64,000 nt of DNA from positions 1 to 64,000 of the forward strand of contig NZ_QRGR01000008.1 in assembly GCF_003367245.1 (NCBI RefSeq). The letters are read 5' to 3'. Shown here piece by piece: positions 9,544-18,901 of the stretch. The DNA is from Pontibacter diazotrophicus (GTDB lineage Bacteria > Bacteroidota > Bacteroidia > Cytophagales > Hymenobacteraceae). Position 1 is the first letter of the stretch, and every line of letters begins with the position of its first letter. The notes under the pieces were generated by a model. It saw only the letters and a list, made by a program, of their open reading frames with translations. It ran no database searches and was not told where the DNA came from. Both the position numbers and the translations under genes were made by a program.

Positions 9544-12500
9544 ATGAAAAAGAAAGTATACAAATTAAGTTCATGCGGCATGCTGATAGCGCTCCTTTCT
9601 ACCTGGCAAATGCAGAGCCAGGCGCAAGTACTGGCATTTGAACCACGCACACAGGAGGCTCCCAAAGCATCAACTATCAAAGTACGGGATGCATTGAACA
9701 ATTTCAGGGGGCACTATAAAGTAGACATATTGTTTTCTGATCAGGTGGTGAAAGAATATGCTGTTCCTGCAAACACCATAAACCTCAACCAACCACTGGA
9801 GCATAACCTGGAAAACATTCTAAAACCGACCGGTTTAGAATTTAAAAAATCTAAAGATGGAACATATCTGATAAAGCCAGCCGTAAAAAATGAAAAACAT
9901 ACACAGGCGCCTCCTCAGATTCGTACCAGCACACTAGACGCTGAAATAGTGGAGCGGCAGACAGGCAGAAGCATAAAGGGTGAGGTAACGGATGAAAGTG
10001 GGGTGGGGCTTCCAGGTGTAACCGTCATCGTAAAGGGCACTACTATCGGTACAGCCACCGGTGTAGATGGCACATTCTCTCTGAATTTACCTACCGGGAA
10101 TGAGACCCTGGTTGTCTCTTATATAGGTTTCAAAACACAGGAAATAGCAGTAGGTGACAAGACTGTTGTCAATGTTAGTTTACAAACAGATGCAAAAGCC
10201 CTGGAAGAAGTGGTGGTAGTAGGGTATGGCGTTCAGAAAAAGAGTGACATTACCGGGTCTGTTGGAAGTGTAAAATCAGAAGAGTTAACCTCTTATCCTG
10301 TTCCGGACGCGGTAATGGGACTACAGGGAAAAACAGCAGGTGTTCAGGTGGTACAAAACTCTGGTGCGCCGGGTGCAACAGTTAGTGTTCGTGTACGAGG
10401 GGGTAACTCTTTGCAAGGTGGTAACGAACCCCTTTATGTTGTAGATGGTTTTGCGCTTACTGGTGCGCCTAATTCACTGAGCCCTAATGATATTGAATCC
10501 TTAGAAGTTTTAAAAGATGCCTCGGCCACAGCCATTTACGGTTCCCGTGGAGCAAATGGTGTTGTGTTGATTACAACCAAGAGAGGTAAAGCAGGAAAAG
10601 CACAGATAGATTTTAGCAGCTATTATGCCATACAGGAAGTTGGCAAAACGCTTGATTTGATGAATGCCAGGGAGTTCGCAGAACTTGCAAATGAGCGTGC
10701 TGTGAACGACGGTGTTCCTTTATTTTTTACACAGGATCAGATCAACGCGCTGGGTGAGGGAACAGATTGGCAGGATGAGTTATTCCGAAAAGCTCCCATG
10801 CAAAATCATTCTTTAACGGTGTCAGGGGGAAGTGAGAACTCACAATACTCTGTTTCTGGTAGTTATTTGAGCCAGGATGGTATCATTGTCGGCTCCAGTT
10901 TAGAAAGGCAAACACTTAGAGCTAATTTAAACCAAACGATTAGCCCTAAGATAAAACTGAACGTCAATACTATTCTGAGCAACACGGATAACTCGCAATT
11001 AAACAGTGATAACGGGCAAAAAGGAAATTCCGTGCTGAGTGCAGTTTTAGGAGCACCTCCCACTGTTACCCCCAAAGATGCAGATGGCTTTTACAGCAAC
11101 ATAAGACCTTACTCCTTCAGCCCGAACAGTTTGGAGAATCCTTTGGCATTAGCTTTAGAAAGAAAGCAGGATGTTAACCAGAAATCTATATTAGCCGGAA
11201 CCGCTCTTACCTATGAACCAATTGAAAGGCTGATATTCAAAACCTCGGTAGGTGTAGAATCAAATTCCTACAGAACAGATATATTCTCTCCCTCTATTAT
11301 TTTTGCCACTCCGAAAAGCCAGGCAAGCATCGGATCTACGGATATCATGAATATCCTGAATGAAAACACAGTCGCATATTCAAAGCAGTTGAAGGAAGAT
11401 CATGATGTGTCGCTTTTGGGCGGAGTTACCTATCAACAAAATACCTTTAAGACTTTTAACACCGGTAATACAACTGGTTTCTCTACCGATGAGTTAGGTG
11501 CCAATAACCTGGGAGCTGGCAGTGTTCCTGGATTCGCAACAAGTGCCACAGAAAAGTGGGTTTTATTCTCTTATCTGGGCCGTGTAAACTATTCCTACAA
11601 AAGCACATATTTGCTTACCGCCAGTATGAGGGCCGACGGTTCATCTCGTTTTGGGAACGGCAATAAATGGGGGTATTTTCCATCTGCTGCGTTTGCATGG
11701 AGAGCAATCAACGAGGATTTCGCCAAGGATCTGACTTACCTCAGTGATTTAAAATTCAGGCTGTCCTACGGTATCACCGGAAACAGCGCCCTTTCCCCTT
11801 ATCAGACGCTGAACACACTGTATGCTTACCGCACGGTATACAATGATCAAAACTACATCGGATATGCCCCCAGCCTGACCATGCTGGCAAATTCCAACCT
11901 GAAATGGGAAACGACTGCCCAGTATAACGCGGGTATGGATGTGGCATTTTGGAACAACCGACTCTCTTTCACAATGGACTACTACAGAAAGGATACCAGG
12001 GACTTGCTGGTAAATGTCCCGCTTCCAACCTCTTCGGGCTATACAACCTCCATCATGAATATCGGAAAGGTTAGAAACACAGGTACTGAGCTGGGCTTAA
12101 ATGCCATCATTGTTGATAATGAGTCTTTTAAATGGGACATGAACCTGAATGTCTCCAAGAACAAAAGCTTGGTGGTCCAATTAGACAAAGACAGTGATGT
12201 ATACGGAGTAGTATTGCCCCAGCCAGTATCAGCCTCTGTGAATTTAGTGCGGGTAGGCCTGCCAGTAGGAGTCTTCTATGGTTATATGGAAGATGGGTTA
12301 AATGAAAATGGAGACATCAGATATAAAGACCTGAATGGGGATGGTACCATTAATAACAACGATAAAGCCGTGATAGGTGATCCCAACCCTGACTTTTTAT
12401 ACAACTTCGGCTCCAGCATGTCTTATAAAAGCTTTGAGCTGACATATCTATTCCAGGGAAAGCAGGGCGGAGATCTTTTCAATATGAACTTAGCTTCTCA

Positions 12501-12894
12501 AGGTAGTAGCTTTTACTTTGGGGAAAACCAGCTGAAGGATGTGTATGAAAACTATTGGTCTGCTTCTAATCCCGATCCAAATGCGAAATATCCGAAGATA
12601 AGTGCCAATGCTAAGTTTCGTGAGTCTGACCGTTTTGTGGAAGACGGTTCCTTCTTGAGGTTGAGAAACATACAGCTGGCTTATAACCTTCCAGTCAGCA
12701 AAACATCCATTAAGTGGATGCAGGGGTTCCAGATTTATGCAAGTGCACAGAACTTGTTGACATTTACGAATTACTCCTGGTATGACCCTGAGGTGAACAC
12801 AAGAGGCGGTTCCAACTCAGTCTCTATGGGCATCGATAACTCAGGATATCCCAATGCTAAAACTTATACTTTAGGCGTACGCGTTAAGCTTTAA
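9544..12894 (+). CDS. SusC-family TonB-dependent outer-membrane transporter with STN domain
   Basis: The 1116-residue protein imports glycan fragments through the outer membrane with its SusD partner. Domains in order: signal peptide (1-28), STN/secretin-N signalling domain (about 42-115), carboxypeptidase-regulatory-like domain (about 143-215, GEVTDESGVGLPGVTVIVKG), TonB-box and plug (about 221-350, EEVVVVGYGVQKKSDITGSV and NGVVLITTKRG), and a beta-barrel ending in TYTLGVRVKL. The STN domain is the part that signals to FecR, in line with the sigma/FecR pair upstream. The terminal aromatic-rich barrel strands are complete. The susD gene starts 24 bases after the stop. Confidence 0.95.
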   Translation: MKKKVYKLSSCGMLIALLSTWQMQSQAQVLAFEPRTQEAPKASTIKVRDALNNFRGHYKVDILFSDQVVKEYAVPANTINLNQPLEHNLENILKPTGLEFKKSKDGTYLIKPAVKNEKHTQAPPQIRTSTLDAEIVERQTGRSIKGEVTDESGVGLPGVTVIVKGTTIGTATGVDGTFSLNLPTGNETLVVSYIGFKTQEIAVGDKTVVNVSLQTDAKALEEVVVVGYGVQKKSDITGSVGSVKSEELTSYPVPDAVMGLQGKTAGVQVVQNSGAPGATVSVRVRGGNSLQGGNEPLYVVDGFALTGAPNSLSPNDIESLEVLKDASATAIYGSRGANGVVLITTKRGKAGKAQIDFSSYYAIQEVGKTLDLMNAREFAELANERAVNDGVPLFFTQDQINALGEGTDWQDELFRKAPMQNHSLTVSGGSENSQYSVSGSYLSQDGIIVGSSLERQTLRANLNQTISPKIKLNVNTILSNTDNSQLNSDNGQKGNSVLSAVLGAPPTVTPKDADGFYSNIRPYSFSPNSLENPLALALERKQDVNQKSILAGTALTYEPIERLIFKTSVGVESNSYRTDIFSPSIIFATPKSQASIGSTDIMNILNENTVAYSKQLKEDHDVSLLGGVTYQQNTFKTFNTGNTTGFSTDELGANNLGAGSVPGFATSATEKWVLFSYLGRVNYSYKSTYLLTASMRADGSSRFGNGNKWGYFPSAAFAWRAINEDFAKDLTYLSDLKFRLSYGITGNSALSPYQTLNTLYAYRTVYNDQNYIGYAPSLTMLANSNLKWETTAQYNAGMDVAFWNNRLSFTMDYYRKDTRDLLVNVPLPTSSGYTTSIMNIGKVRNTGTELGLNAIIVDNESFKWDMNLNVSKNKSLVVQLDKDSDVYGVVLPQPVSASVNLVRVGLPVGVFYGYMEDGLNENGDIRYKDLNGDGTINNNDKAVIGDPNPDFLYNFGSSMSYKSFELTYLFQGKQGGDLFNMNLASQGSSFYFGENQLKDVYENYWSASNPDPNAKYPKISANAKFRESDRFVEDGSFLRLRNIQLAYNLPVSKTSIKWMQGFQIYASAQNLLTFTNYSWYDPEVNTRGGSNSVSMGIDNSGYPNAKTYTLGVRVKL

Positions 12895-12918
12895 TCTTTC
12901 AATTTCAAGGATAATAAT

Positions 12919-14379
12919 ATGAAAAGGATCATAATTGCTTCTTTAGTTTGTCTGTCTTTTCTTGGAACATCTTGTGAGGACTTACTGGAAGAGGAACCAC
13001 TGGATAGGCTATCCTCTAAAACATTTTATAAAACGCTAGCAGACGGGAATGCAGCGGTGAATGCGATATACAACCCACTACGGACAAATTATGGGTTCCG
13101 ATACGGAGCACAGTATACAGCGGTGTCAGATTACGCTTCAGGTCAGGGTTTCTATATCCCAGTAGCCTCCTATCAGGGGTATCCCAGTTCGATCATATCC
13201 GTCACGGACGGTGAATGGGCTTACTTTTACCAGGCAATCAATCTAGCGAATATCGTACTGAAGTATGTCCCTGGAATAAATGCCTCTGATGCTGATAAGA
13301 ATGCCTTACTGGGGGAAGCACGTTTCCTGAGAGCACTGAATTACTATTCCTTGGTAAGAGGGTGGGGCGGTGTTCCTATCAGAACGAGCCCTACAGAGGA
13401 CTTTTCCAGTTTAGGTGGCAAAAGAGCTTCAGTGGCTGAAGTGTATTCCCTCATTATCGATGACCTGAAGTATGCTGAAACCGCGCTCCCTTCCTCCCAA
13501 AGCCTTGCAGGAAAGCCTACGATGTGGTCTGCTAAAACGATGCTGGCAGATGTGTATCTGACGATAGAAGATTTTGCGAATGCGCGTGACAAGGCAGACG
13601 AAGTGATAAGCTCCGGGGTATACTCGCTGGTTCCTGTTAGCCAGGCCGCCGACTTTGAAAAAATCTTTGGGCCGGATGCAGTTACTTCTTCTGAAGACAT
13701 ATTCTCATTGAAGTTTCAGAGAACGGATGACTTAAGCTTTATTCCTCAGTTTTACGCCCCTTCCAACAGTGTCTACGCATCCACTGGCTGGGGTACTTTC
13801 TTCGGTTTTCCGACATATCCTCTTTTAAGGGACTGGGACAGGAATGACTTAAGATATGACTTTAACTTATATACCTCCTATCCCAACAGAGCGGGCTCTA
13901 CTAGCCAGACTTCAGCCGCCCAGCCTATCCGGTTCGGAAAGTTCAAAGATGCGGGTTATGCCCCGGGCGAGGGAAATGATTATCCGATTTACCGGTATCC
14001 TGATGCACTTTTGATATATGCGGAGGCGGCAAGTATGGCAAACGGCGAGCCTACTTCTTTGGCACTGGAGCGGTTGAATATGGTTCACAGGCGTGCTTAC
14101 GGCTATACTCCTGATGCTGCTTCACCTGTTGACTTCTCTTTGACCGGGCACACAGCAGCATCATTCAGGGATTTAGTTTTAACTGAAAGAGCCTATGAGT
14201 TCCTGTGCGAAGACGGAAAGCGCTGGTTCGACCTAAAAAGGACGGGTACTCTAAAGGAAGTGATAAGAAACGCTAAAAACATAGAAGTTGCCGATTCGCA
14301 CCTGCTTTTCCCTATTCCTCAACAGGAAATCAACAGCAACCCAGATTTAAGTTCTGCAGACCAGAATCCAGGTTATTAG
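12919..14379 (+). CDS. SusD/RagB-family glycan-binding lipoprotein
   Basis: The 486-residue surface lipoprotein has a lipobox ending at Cys19 (LGTSCEDLL) followed by the acidic stretch that favours surface export. The SusD_RagB core is recognisable from NALLGEARFLRALNYYSLVRGWGG (start at about residue 133) and from the C-terminal block RDLVLTERAYEFLCEDGKRW, ending with LFPIPQQEINSNP. It forms the lid of the upstream SusC. Together they define a glycan utilisation locus whose downstream genes are sulfatases, suggesting a sulfated polysaccharide or oligosaccharide ligand. Confidence 0.93.
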   Translation: MKRIIIASLVCLSFLGTSCEDLLEEEPLDRLSSKTFYKTLADGNAAVNAIYNPLRTNYGFRYGAQYTAVSDYASGQGFYIPVASYQGYPSSIISVTDGEWAYFYQAINLANIVLKYVPGINASDADKNALLGEARFLRALNYYSLVRGWGGVPIRTSPTEDFSSLGGKRASVAEVYSLIIDDLKYAETALPSSQSLAGKPTMWSAKTMLADVYLTIEDFANARDKADEVISSGVYSLVPVSQAADFEKIFGPDAVTSSEDIFSLKFQRTDDLSFIPQFYAPSNSVYASTGWGTFFGFPTYPLLRDWDRNDLRYDFNLYTSYPNRAGSTSQTSAAQPIRFGKFKDAGYAPGEGNDYPIYRYPDALLIYAEAASMANGEPTSLALERLNMVHRRAYGYTPDAASPVDFSLTGHTAASFRDLVLTERAYEFLCEDGKRWFDLKRTGTLKEVIRNAKNIEVADSHLLFPIPQQEINSNPDLSSADQNPGY

Positions 14380-14435
14380 CCGGCCTAATTTAATTGGACC
14401 TCTTGCCATAGGCTTCAAATCTACTTGGACAAATT

Positions 14436-14469
14436 AGATGATAGGTTTGATCTATCAAGCCTATCATCT
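14436..14469 (+). promoter_or_regulatory. hairpin between susD and the first sulfatase
   Basis: Inverted arms at 14436-14450 and 14455-14469 pair over 15 bp with one G-T wobble and a 4-base loop. There is no T-run, so this is more likely an mRNA stability or attenuation element than a full terminator. Such a hairpin would let SusC/SusD be expressed above the sulfatases. Confidence 0.5.
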
Positions 14470-14499
14470 ATTTACCTAAAAACAAATATAACAGGCAGA

Positions 14500-15900
14500 A
14501 TGAAAATCTTAAAACACACTTTATTCTCATTGTTAGCCACAATGCATGTTCTTTCTGCATTTGCACAAACTAAACAACCAAACATAATTGTCATTTTAGC
14601 TGATGACTTGGGGTATGGCGATTTAAGCAGTTATGGTCATCCTACTATTCGTACACCAAACTTGGACAAAATGGCGGCGGAGGGAATGCGGTTCACGCAG
14701 TTTTATGCTGCCGCTGCCGTTTGTACCCCCAGCCGGGCCGCTCTTCTTACCGGAAGGTTGGCTTTTCGCTCGGGTGTGTACGGGAAAGGTGATGTTTTCC
14801 GGCAAAATTCAGCCAGTGGATTGCCTCTTAATGAAGTGACGATGGCCGAGTTGCTCAAAAGCAAAGGTTATGTTACGGGTATGGTTGGCAAATGGCACTT
14901 AGGGCATCTGCCGGAATTTTTACCCACCCGGCAGGGCTTTGGTTATTGGTTTGGCGTCCCCTATTCCAACGATATGGGCAAAGTATTTACTACTCATAAA
15001 GATGGGGCATACGGTATACCTCCGGGGCCACGTCCAAATGCGCCTGCTTTGCCGCTGTATAGAAATGAGACAGTTATTGAAGAGGAGCCAGATCAGCGTT
15101 ATCTGACCAAACGCTATACCGAAGAGGTTATTGAGTTTATCAAAAAAAGGCAGGACAAACCTTTTTTCATGTACTACGCTAGCAATTTTCCCCATACACC
15201 TCTATATGCTTCGCCTCAGTTTGAAGGGAAGAGTAAACGGGGCTTGTATGGTGATGTAGTAGCAGAACTGGACTGGAGTGTGGGACAGATCCTGAAAACA
15301 TTAAAAGAGTTAAAGTTAGATCAGAATACACTGGTCGTATTCACCAGTGACAATGGCCCTTGGTTACCGATGCAGGATCATGCGGGTTCGGCAGGCTTGT
15401 TATATGAAGGAAAAAATTCCACCTATGAAGGAGGAATGCGGGTGCCGGCTATTGCCTGGTGGCCAGGAAAAATAAAGCCGAATGTAGTGTCAGAAGAAAT
15501 CATCAGTATGATGGATTTGCTACCCACATTTGCCAGTATTGCAGGTGTTCCTTTACCTAAAGACAAAGAACTGGATGGTATGAATATCTCTGACGTGCTG
15601 TACGGTAAAAAGACACAAGTGAGAAATATGATCCATTATTATATAAATGAAAATTTATATGCAGTAAGAAAAGGTCCATGGAAAGCGCATTTTACTACTC
15701 ATGCCTCCTACTCCCAGGAAGCGCCACTTGGTCATGAAACTCCTCTGTTATTCAACATTACAGAGGATCCTTCTGAAAAGTATGACATTGCCAACTCTTA
15801 CCCGGATGTTGTTGAAGAACTAACGAAAGAGTACAACAAAATGAAATCAATTGCTCATGTGCCTTCTGAGATAGAGAAAGTTATACCCTCTAGTCAGTAG
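14500..15900 (+). CDS. secreted sulfatase 1 (Cys-type, arylsulfatase-like)
   Basis: I place the start at ATG 14500, which gives a clean signal peptide (MKILKHTLFSLLATMHVLSA, cleavage after FAQ). The longer frame would need TTG at 14425. The metal-binding motif NIIVILADDLGYGDL follows at once. The formylglycine signature is CTPSR with the target Cys75, and GMVGKWHLG is the second family signature. VVFTSDNGPW and the truncated C-terminal subdomain complete the fold. It should hydrolyse sulfate esters in the periplasm or at the cell surface after conversion of Cys75. The nearby formylglycine-generating enzyme is its likely activator. The substrate sugar cannot be read from sequence. Confidence 0.93.
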   Translation: MKILKHTLFSLLATMHVLSAFAQTKQPNIIVILADDLGYGDLSSYGHPTIRTPNLDKMAAEGMRFTQFYAAAAVCTPSRAALLTGRLAFRSGVYGKGDVFRQNSASGLPLNEVTMAELLKSKGYVTGMVGKWHLGHLPEFLPTRQGFGYWFGVPYSNDMGKVFTTHKDGAYGIPPGPRPNAPALPLYRNETVIEEEPDQRYLTKRYTEEVIEFIKKRQDKPFFMYYASNFPHTPLYASPQFEGKSKRGLYGDVVAELDWSVGQILKTLKELKLDQNTLVVFTSDNGPWLPMQDHAGSAGLLYEGKNSTYEGGMRVPAIAWWPGKIKPNVVSEEIISMMDLLPTFASIAGVPLPKDKELDGMNISDVLYGKKTQVRNMIHYYINENLYAVRKGPWKAHFTTHASYSQEAPLGHETPLLFNITEDPSEKYDIANSYPDVVEELTKEYNKMKSIAHVPSEIEKVIPSSQ

Positions 15901-16014
15901 GCAGCTGAAATATTCACAGGAGAAAACATTACTCCAAATACTTGAATCATTTGTTGATTTAAAGAGGGTGAAGTAATAAAGTTCTTTGTTAGCCTTATGT
16001 ATTAAACTTTGATC

Positions 16015-17709
16015 ATGAGAAAGTTAATTTATCTGATTTTAGTGTTGGTTGTTTTACAGGTCAATGCTCAGAATAGTAATGGCAAAAAGCCCAATATTGT
16101 ATGGATTACCTGCGAGGATATTTCTCCTTACATAGGTGTTTATGGGGAGAAAGCCGTGCGTACCCCTAACATAGACCAATTGGCAAAAGAGGGGGTGAAG
16201 TATGAGCACGCCTATACCACGGCTGGGGTATGTGCCCCCAGCCGCTCTGCCATCATCACAGGCATGTACCAAACCTCCATTGGTACACAGCACATGCGTA
16301 CCCAGGCCATTGACCCGAAATACATGGGGGAGGGGGTTCCTAACTATTCTGCAGTAATTCCGGAGTATGTGAAGGCTTTCCCTGAATACCTCCGTGCCAG
16401 TGGGTACTACACTACTAACAACGAAAAGCAGGACTACCAGTTTGATGCTCCGGTAACTGTCTGGGACGAGAACGGACCAGCCGCCTCCTACCGCAACCGA
16501 CCGACTGGAAAACCTTTCTTCTCTATATTCAACATCTTTATCACGCATGAGTCTAACTTATTCAAAAAAGACAGCCTCATGGTGGAGCCAGCGAAGGTAA
16601 CAGTGCCACCTTATTATGAAGACACAGAGCAGACACGTATCGACATTGCCCGGCAGTTGACGCACATCCAGATAATGGACCGTCAGGTAGGCGAGATAGT
16701 CAGAATGCTGAAGGAAGACGGATTGTACGATAATACTATCATTTTCTTCTACAGTGACCACGGTGGGGCGCTTCCCTGGATGAAACGCGAAATACTGGAC
16801 CGTGGCCTCCATATTCCGCTGATTGTACGCATGCCAGGCGGGCAGGAAACTGGCACAATAAGTACAGACATGATCAGCGGCGTTGACTTTGCGCCTACCG
16901 TACTGTCACTGGCAGGCGTTAAAGTGCCCAGCTATATGCAAGGGCAAGCTTTTCTGGGTGAGCAGAAAGCAGGGAAACCGCGCCAATACATCTATGCCGC
17001 AAGAGACCGGATGGATGAGAAGTATGACCGTGTGAGGGCCGTAAGGGATAAGCGCTTTGAGTACATCTACAACTACATGCCGGAGAAATCTTACTACCAG
17101 GACCTCGACTTCAGGTACGGTATTCCCATGATGAAGGAGATGCTAGCCTTACGTGATGCCGGTAAGTTAAACCCCAACGCGCTGGCTTGGTTTAAGAGCA
17201 CCAAAGAGGTAGAGGAACTATATGACACAGAAAAGGATCCGCACCAGCTATATAATTTGGCTACGGAGCCGCAGTACAAAACCAAATTGGAAGAGCTGAG
17301 AACAGCCTTCAGAAAGTGGGAGAAAGAGGTAGGCGATATGTCTGCCGTCCCGGAGAGAGAAATGGTTTACGGCTGGTGGGGCGGCAAAGAAAAGGCTCCT
17401 GCTACGGCTACCCCACAAATAAGGGCTTCCAGCAAAGGCGCAAGAATTTCCTGTGACACGAAAGGAGCCTCCATTGGCTACCGCATTATAAAAGCCGGAG
17501 AAAAAGGCGAGGCTTTAAAGCATACAGTGCAAACCTGGGATTCAGGGTTTATTCGAGCACCTGACAACAATGGCAGACGGGTAGAGGCAGCACCTGTATG
17601 GCAAGTGTACACCGGGGAACGCCTCAAGCTGAACAGGGGAGACAAATTGATGGTGAACGCCATGCGCATTGGTTATGAACCAGCTATGGCCGAATACGTG
17701 CATCCATAA
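16015..17709 (+). CDS. secreted sulfatase 2 (heparan-N-sulfatase-like group)
   Basis: The start ATG 16015 gives the signal peptide MRKLIYLILVLVVLQVNAQ. The upstream TTG at 16009 is less likely. The metal-binding motif is KPNIVWITCEDISPYIG, and the signature CAPSR contains the formylglycine target Cys73. FFYSDHGGALPW marks the second metal site. The CEDI variant and overall layout resemble sulfamidase-like members of the alkaline phosphatase superfamily, which is an inference. The C-terminus (about 470-565) carries a beta-rich extension with aromatic and Gly repeats. It lies in the same operon as the other sulfatases. Confidence 0.92.
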   Translation: MRKLIYLILVLVVLQVNAQNSNGKKPNIVWITCEDISPYIGVYGEKAVRTPNIDQLAKEGVKYEHAYTTAGVCAPSRSAIITGMYQTSIGTQHMRTQAIDPKYMGEGVPNYSAVIPEYVKAFPEYLRASGYYTTNNEKQDYQFDAPVTVWDENGPAASYRNRPTGKPFFSIFNIFITHESNLFKKDSLMVEPAKVTVPPYYEDTEQTRIDIARQLTHIQIMDRQVGEIVRMLKEDGLYDNTIIFFYSDHGGALPWMKREILDRGLHIPLIVRMPGGQETGTISTDMISGVDFAPTVLSLAGVKVPSYMQGQAFLGEQKAGKPRQYIYAARDRMDEKYDRVRAVRDKRFEYIYNYMPEKSYYQDLDFRYGIPMMKEMLALRDAGKLNPNALAWFKSTKEVEELYDTEKDPHQLYNLATEPQYKTKLEELRTAFRKWEKEVGDMSAVPEREMVYGWWGGKEKAPATATPQIRASSKGARISCDTKGASIGYRIIKAGEKGEALKHTVQTWDSGFIRAPDNNGRRVEAAPVWQVYTGERLKLNRGDKLMVNAMRIGYEPAMAEYVHP

Positions 17710-17721
17710 ATTATCTATAAT

Positions 17722-18864
17722 ATGTTTTTAAGTAGAGTACAAGTTTTAGCCATACTTCTGAGTGCCGGGTTTTTATCCTGTTCCCAAGAGCAAAGCACAA
17801 GCCTCTCCAGCGACGCCATCACCCAAGAAGAGGAGATGGCATCCTGCCACAGCAGTATGCCATCCAGGTTTGCCTCAGCGGTTACTGCTGACACTTCTAC
17901 TATTACTATCCGCTCGGGAAGAACCTCACAGGAGGGCATGGTGAAGATAGAAGGCGGAGAGTTTGTGATGGGCTCTTCTGACAATGAGGGAAGGACCGAC
18001 GAGTTCCCCCGCCACACCGTAAAGGTGAAGTCCTTCTGGATGGATGCAACGGAGGTGACAAACGCACAGTTTACAGCATTCGTGCAGGCCACTGGCTACG
18101 TTACCACCGCTGAGAAAGCCCCTGACTGGGAGGAGCTGAAGAAGCAACTTCCCCCGGGTACGCCCAAGCCCGATGAGAGCCTGCTGGTGGCTGCCTCCCT
18201 GGTGTTCACTCCAACCGCTTACCCTGTCGCCCTGAGCGACGCCTCCCAATGGTGGAGCTGGGAGAAGGGAGCCAATTGGCGCCAGCCAGAAGGTGCTGGC
18301 AGTAGTATCGAGGGAAGGGAGAGCTACCCGGTGGTGCACATCTCCTGGGACGACGCCAATGCCTACGCCAAGTGGGCGGGCAAGCGACTGCCAACAGAGG
18401 CAGAGTGGGAGTACGCCGCCCGGGCGGGTATGAAGGACCAGCCTTATACTTGGGGAAAAGAGCCCGTGGCGCAAGGAAAGCCAAAGGCCAACACCTGGCA
18501 GGGAAGCTTCCCCTACAAAAACACCAGCTGGGACACGTTTGAAGGGCTGGCCCCAGTACAAAGCTTCGCCCCTAACGCCTATGGCTTGTATGACATGGCC
18601 GGCAACGTTTGGGAGTGGTGCTCAGACTGGTACCGGCCAGACTACTACAGGCAGTTGGAAGGCAAAGCCACTGCAAACCCACAGGGGCCGAATGACAGTT
18701 ATGATCCTGATGAGCCCACCATTCCAAAGCGCGTTACCCGTGGAGGCTCTTTCCTTTGCAACGACTCCTACTGCTCCGGCTACCGCGTCTCGGCCCGAAT
18801 GAAATCCGCCCCGGATACTGGGCTGCAGAACACGGGTTTCCGGTGCGTGGCTGACGCTGACTAA
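17722..18864 (+). CDS. exported formylglycine-generating enzyme (SUMF1 family)
   Basis: The 380-residue protein starts 13 bases after sulfatase 2. It has a lipoprotein signal with lipobox Cys20 (GFLSCSQEQ) and an FGE-sulfatase domain from about residue 72 (MVKIEGGEFVMGSSDNEG) to the end. The catalytic Cys pair of true sulfatase-activating FGEs is present: Cys346 and Cys351 in RGGSFLCNDSYCSGYR. GNVWEWCSDWY and NTGFRCVAD are further family blocks. Many bacterial FGE-fold proteins lack the Cys pair, so this one is probably an active sulfatase-modifying oxidase. It is flanked on both sides by Cys-type sulfatases. Its export suggests modification in the periplasm rather than in the cytosol. Confidence 0.92.
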   Translation: MFLSRVQVLAILLSAGFLSCSQEQSTSLSSDAITQEEEMASCHSSMPSRFASAVTADTSTITIRSGRTSQEGMVKIEGGEFVMGSSDNEGRTDEFPRHTVKVKSFWMDATEVTNAQFTAFVQATGYVTTAEKAPDWEELKKQLPPGTPKPDESLLVAASLVFTPTAYPVALSDASQWWSWEKGANWRQPEGAGSSIEGRESYPVVHISWDDANAYAKWAGKRLPTEAEWEYAARAGMKDQPYTWGKEPVAQGKPKANTWQGSFPYKNTSWDTFEGLAPVQSFAPNAYGLYDMAGNVWEWCSDWYRPDYYRQLEGKATANPQGPNDSYDPDEPTIPKRVTRGGSFLCNDSYCSGYRVSARMKSAPDTGLQNTGFRCVADAD

Positions 18865-18901
18865 AGCTTTTAATTGTTTTTTAATCTTAATAGATAAAAA
18901 T

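Noticed and set aside
17926..18561. 211-residue minus-strand open frame
   Set aside because: It lies wholly within the FGE gene on the opposite strand and has no domain signal.
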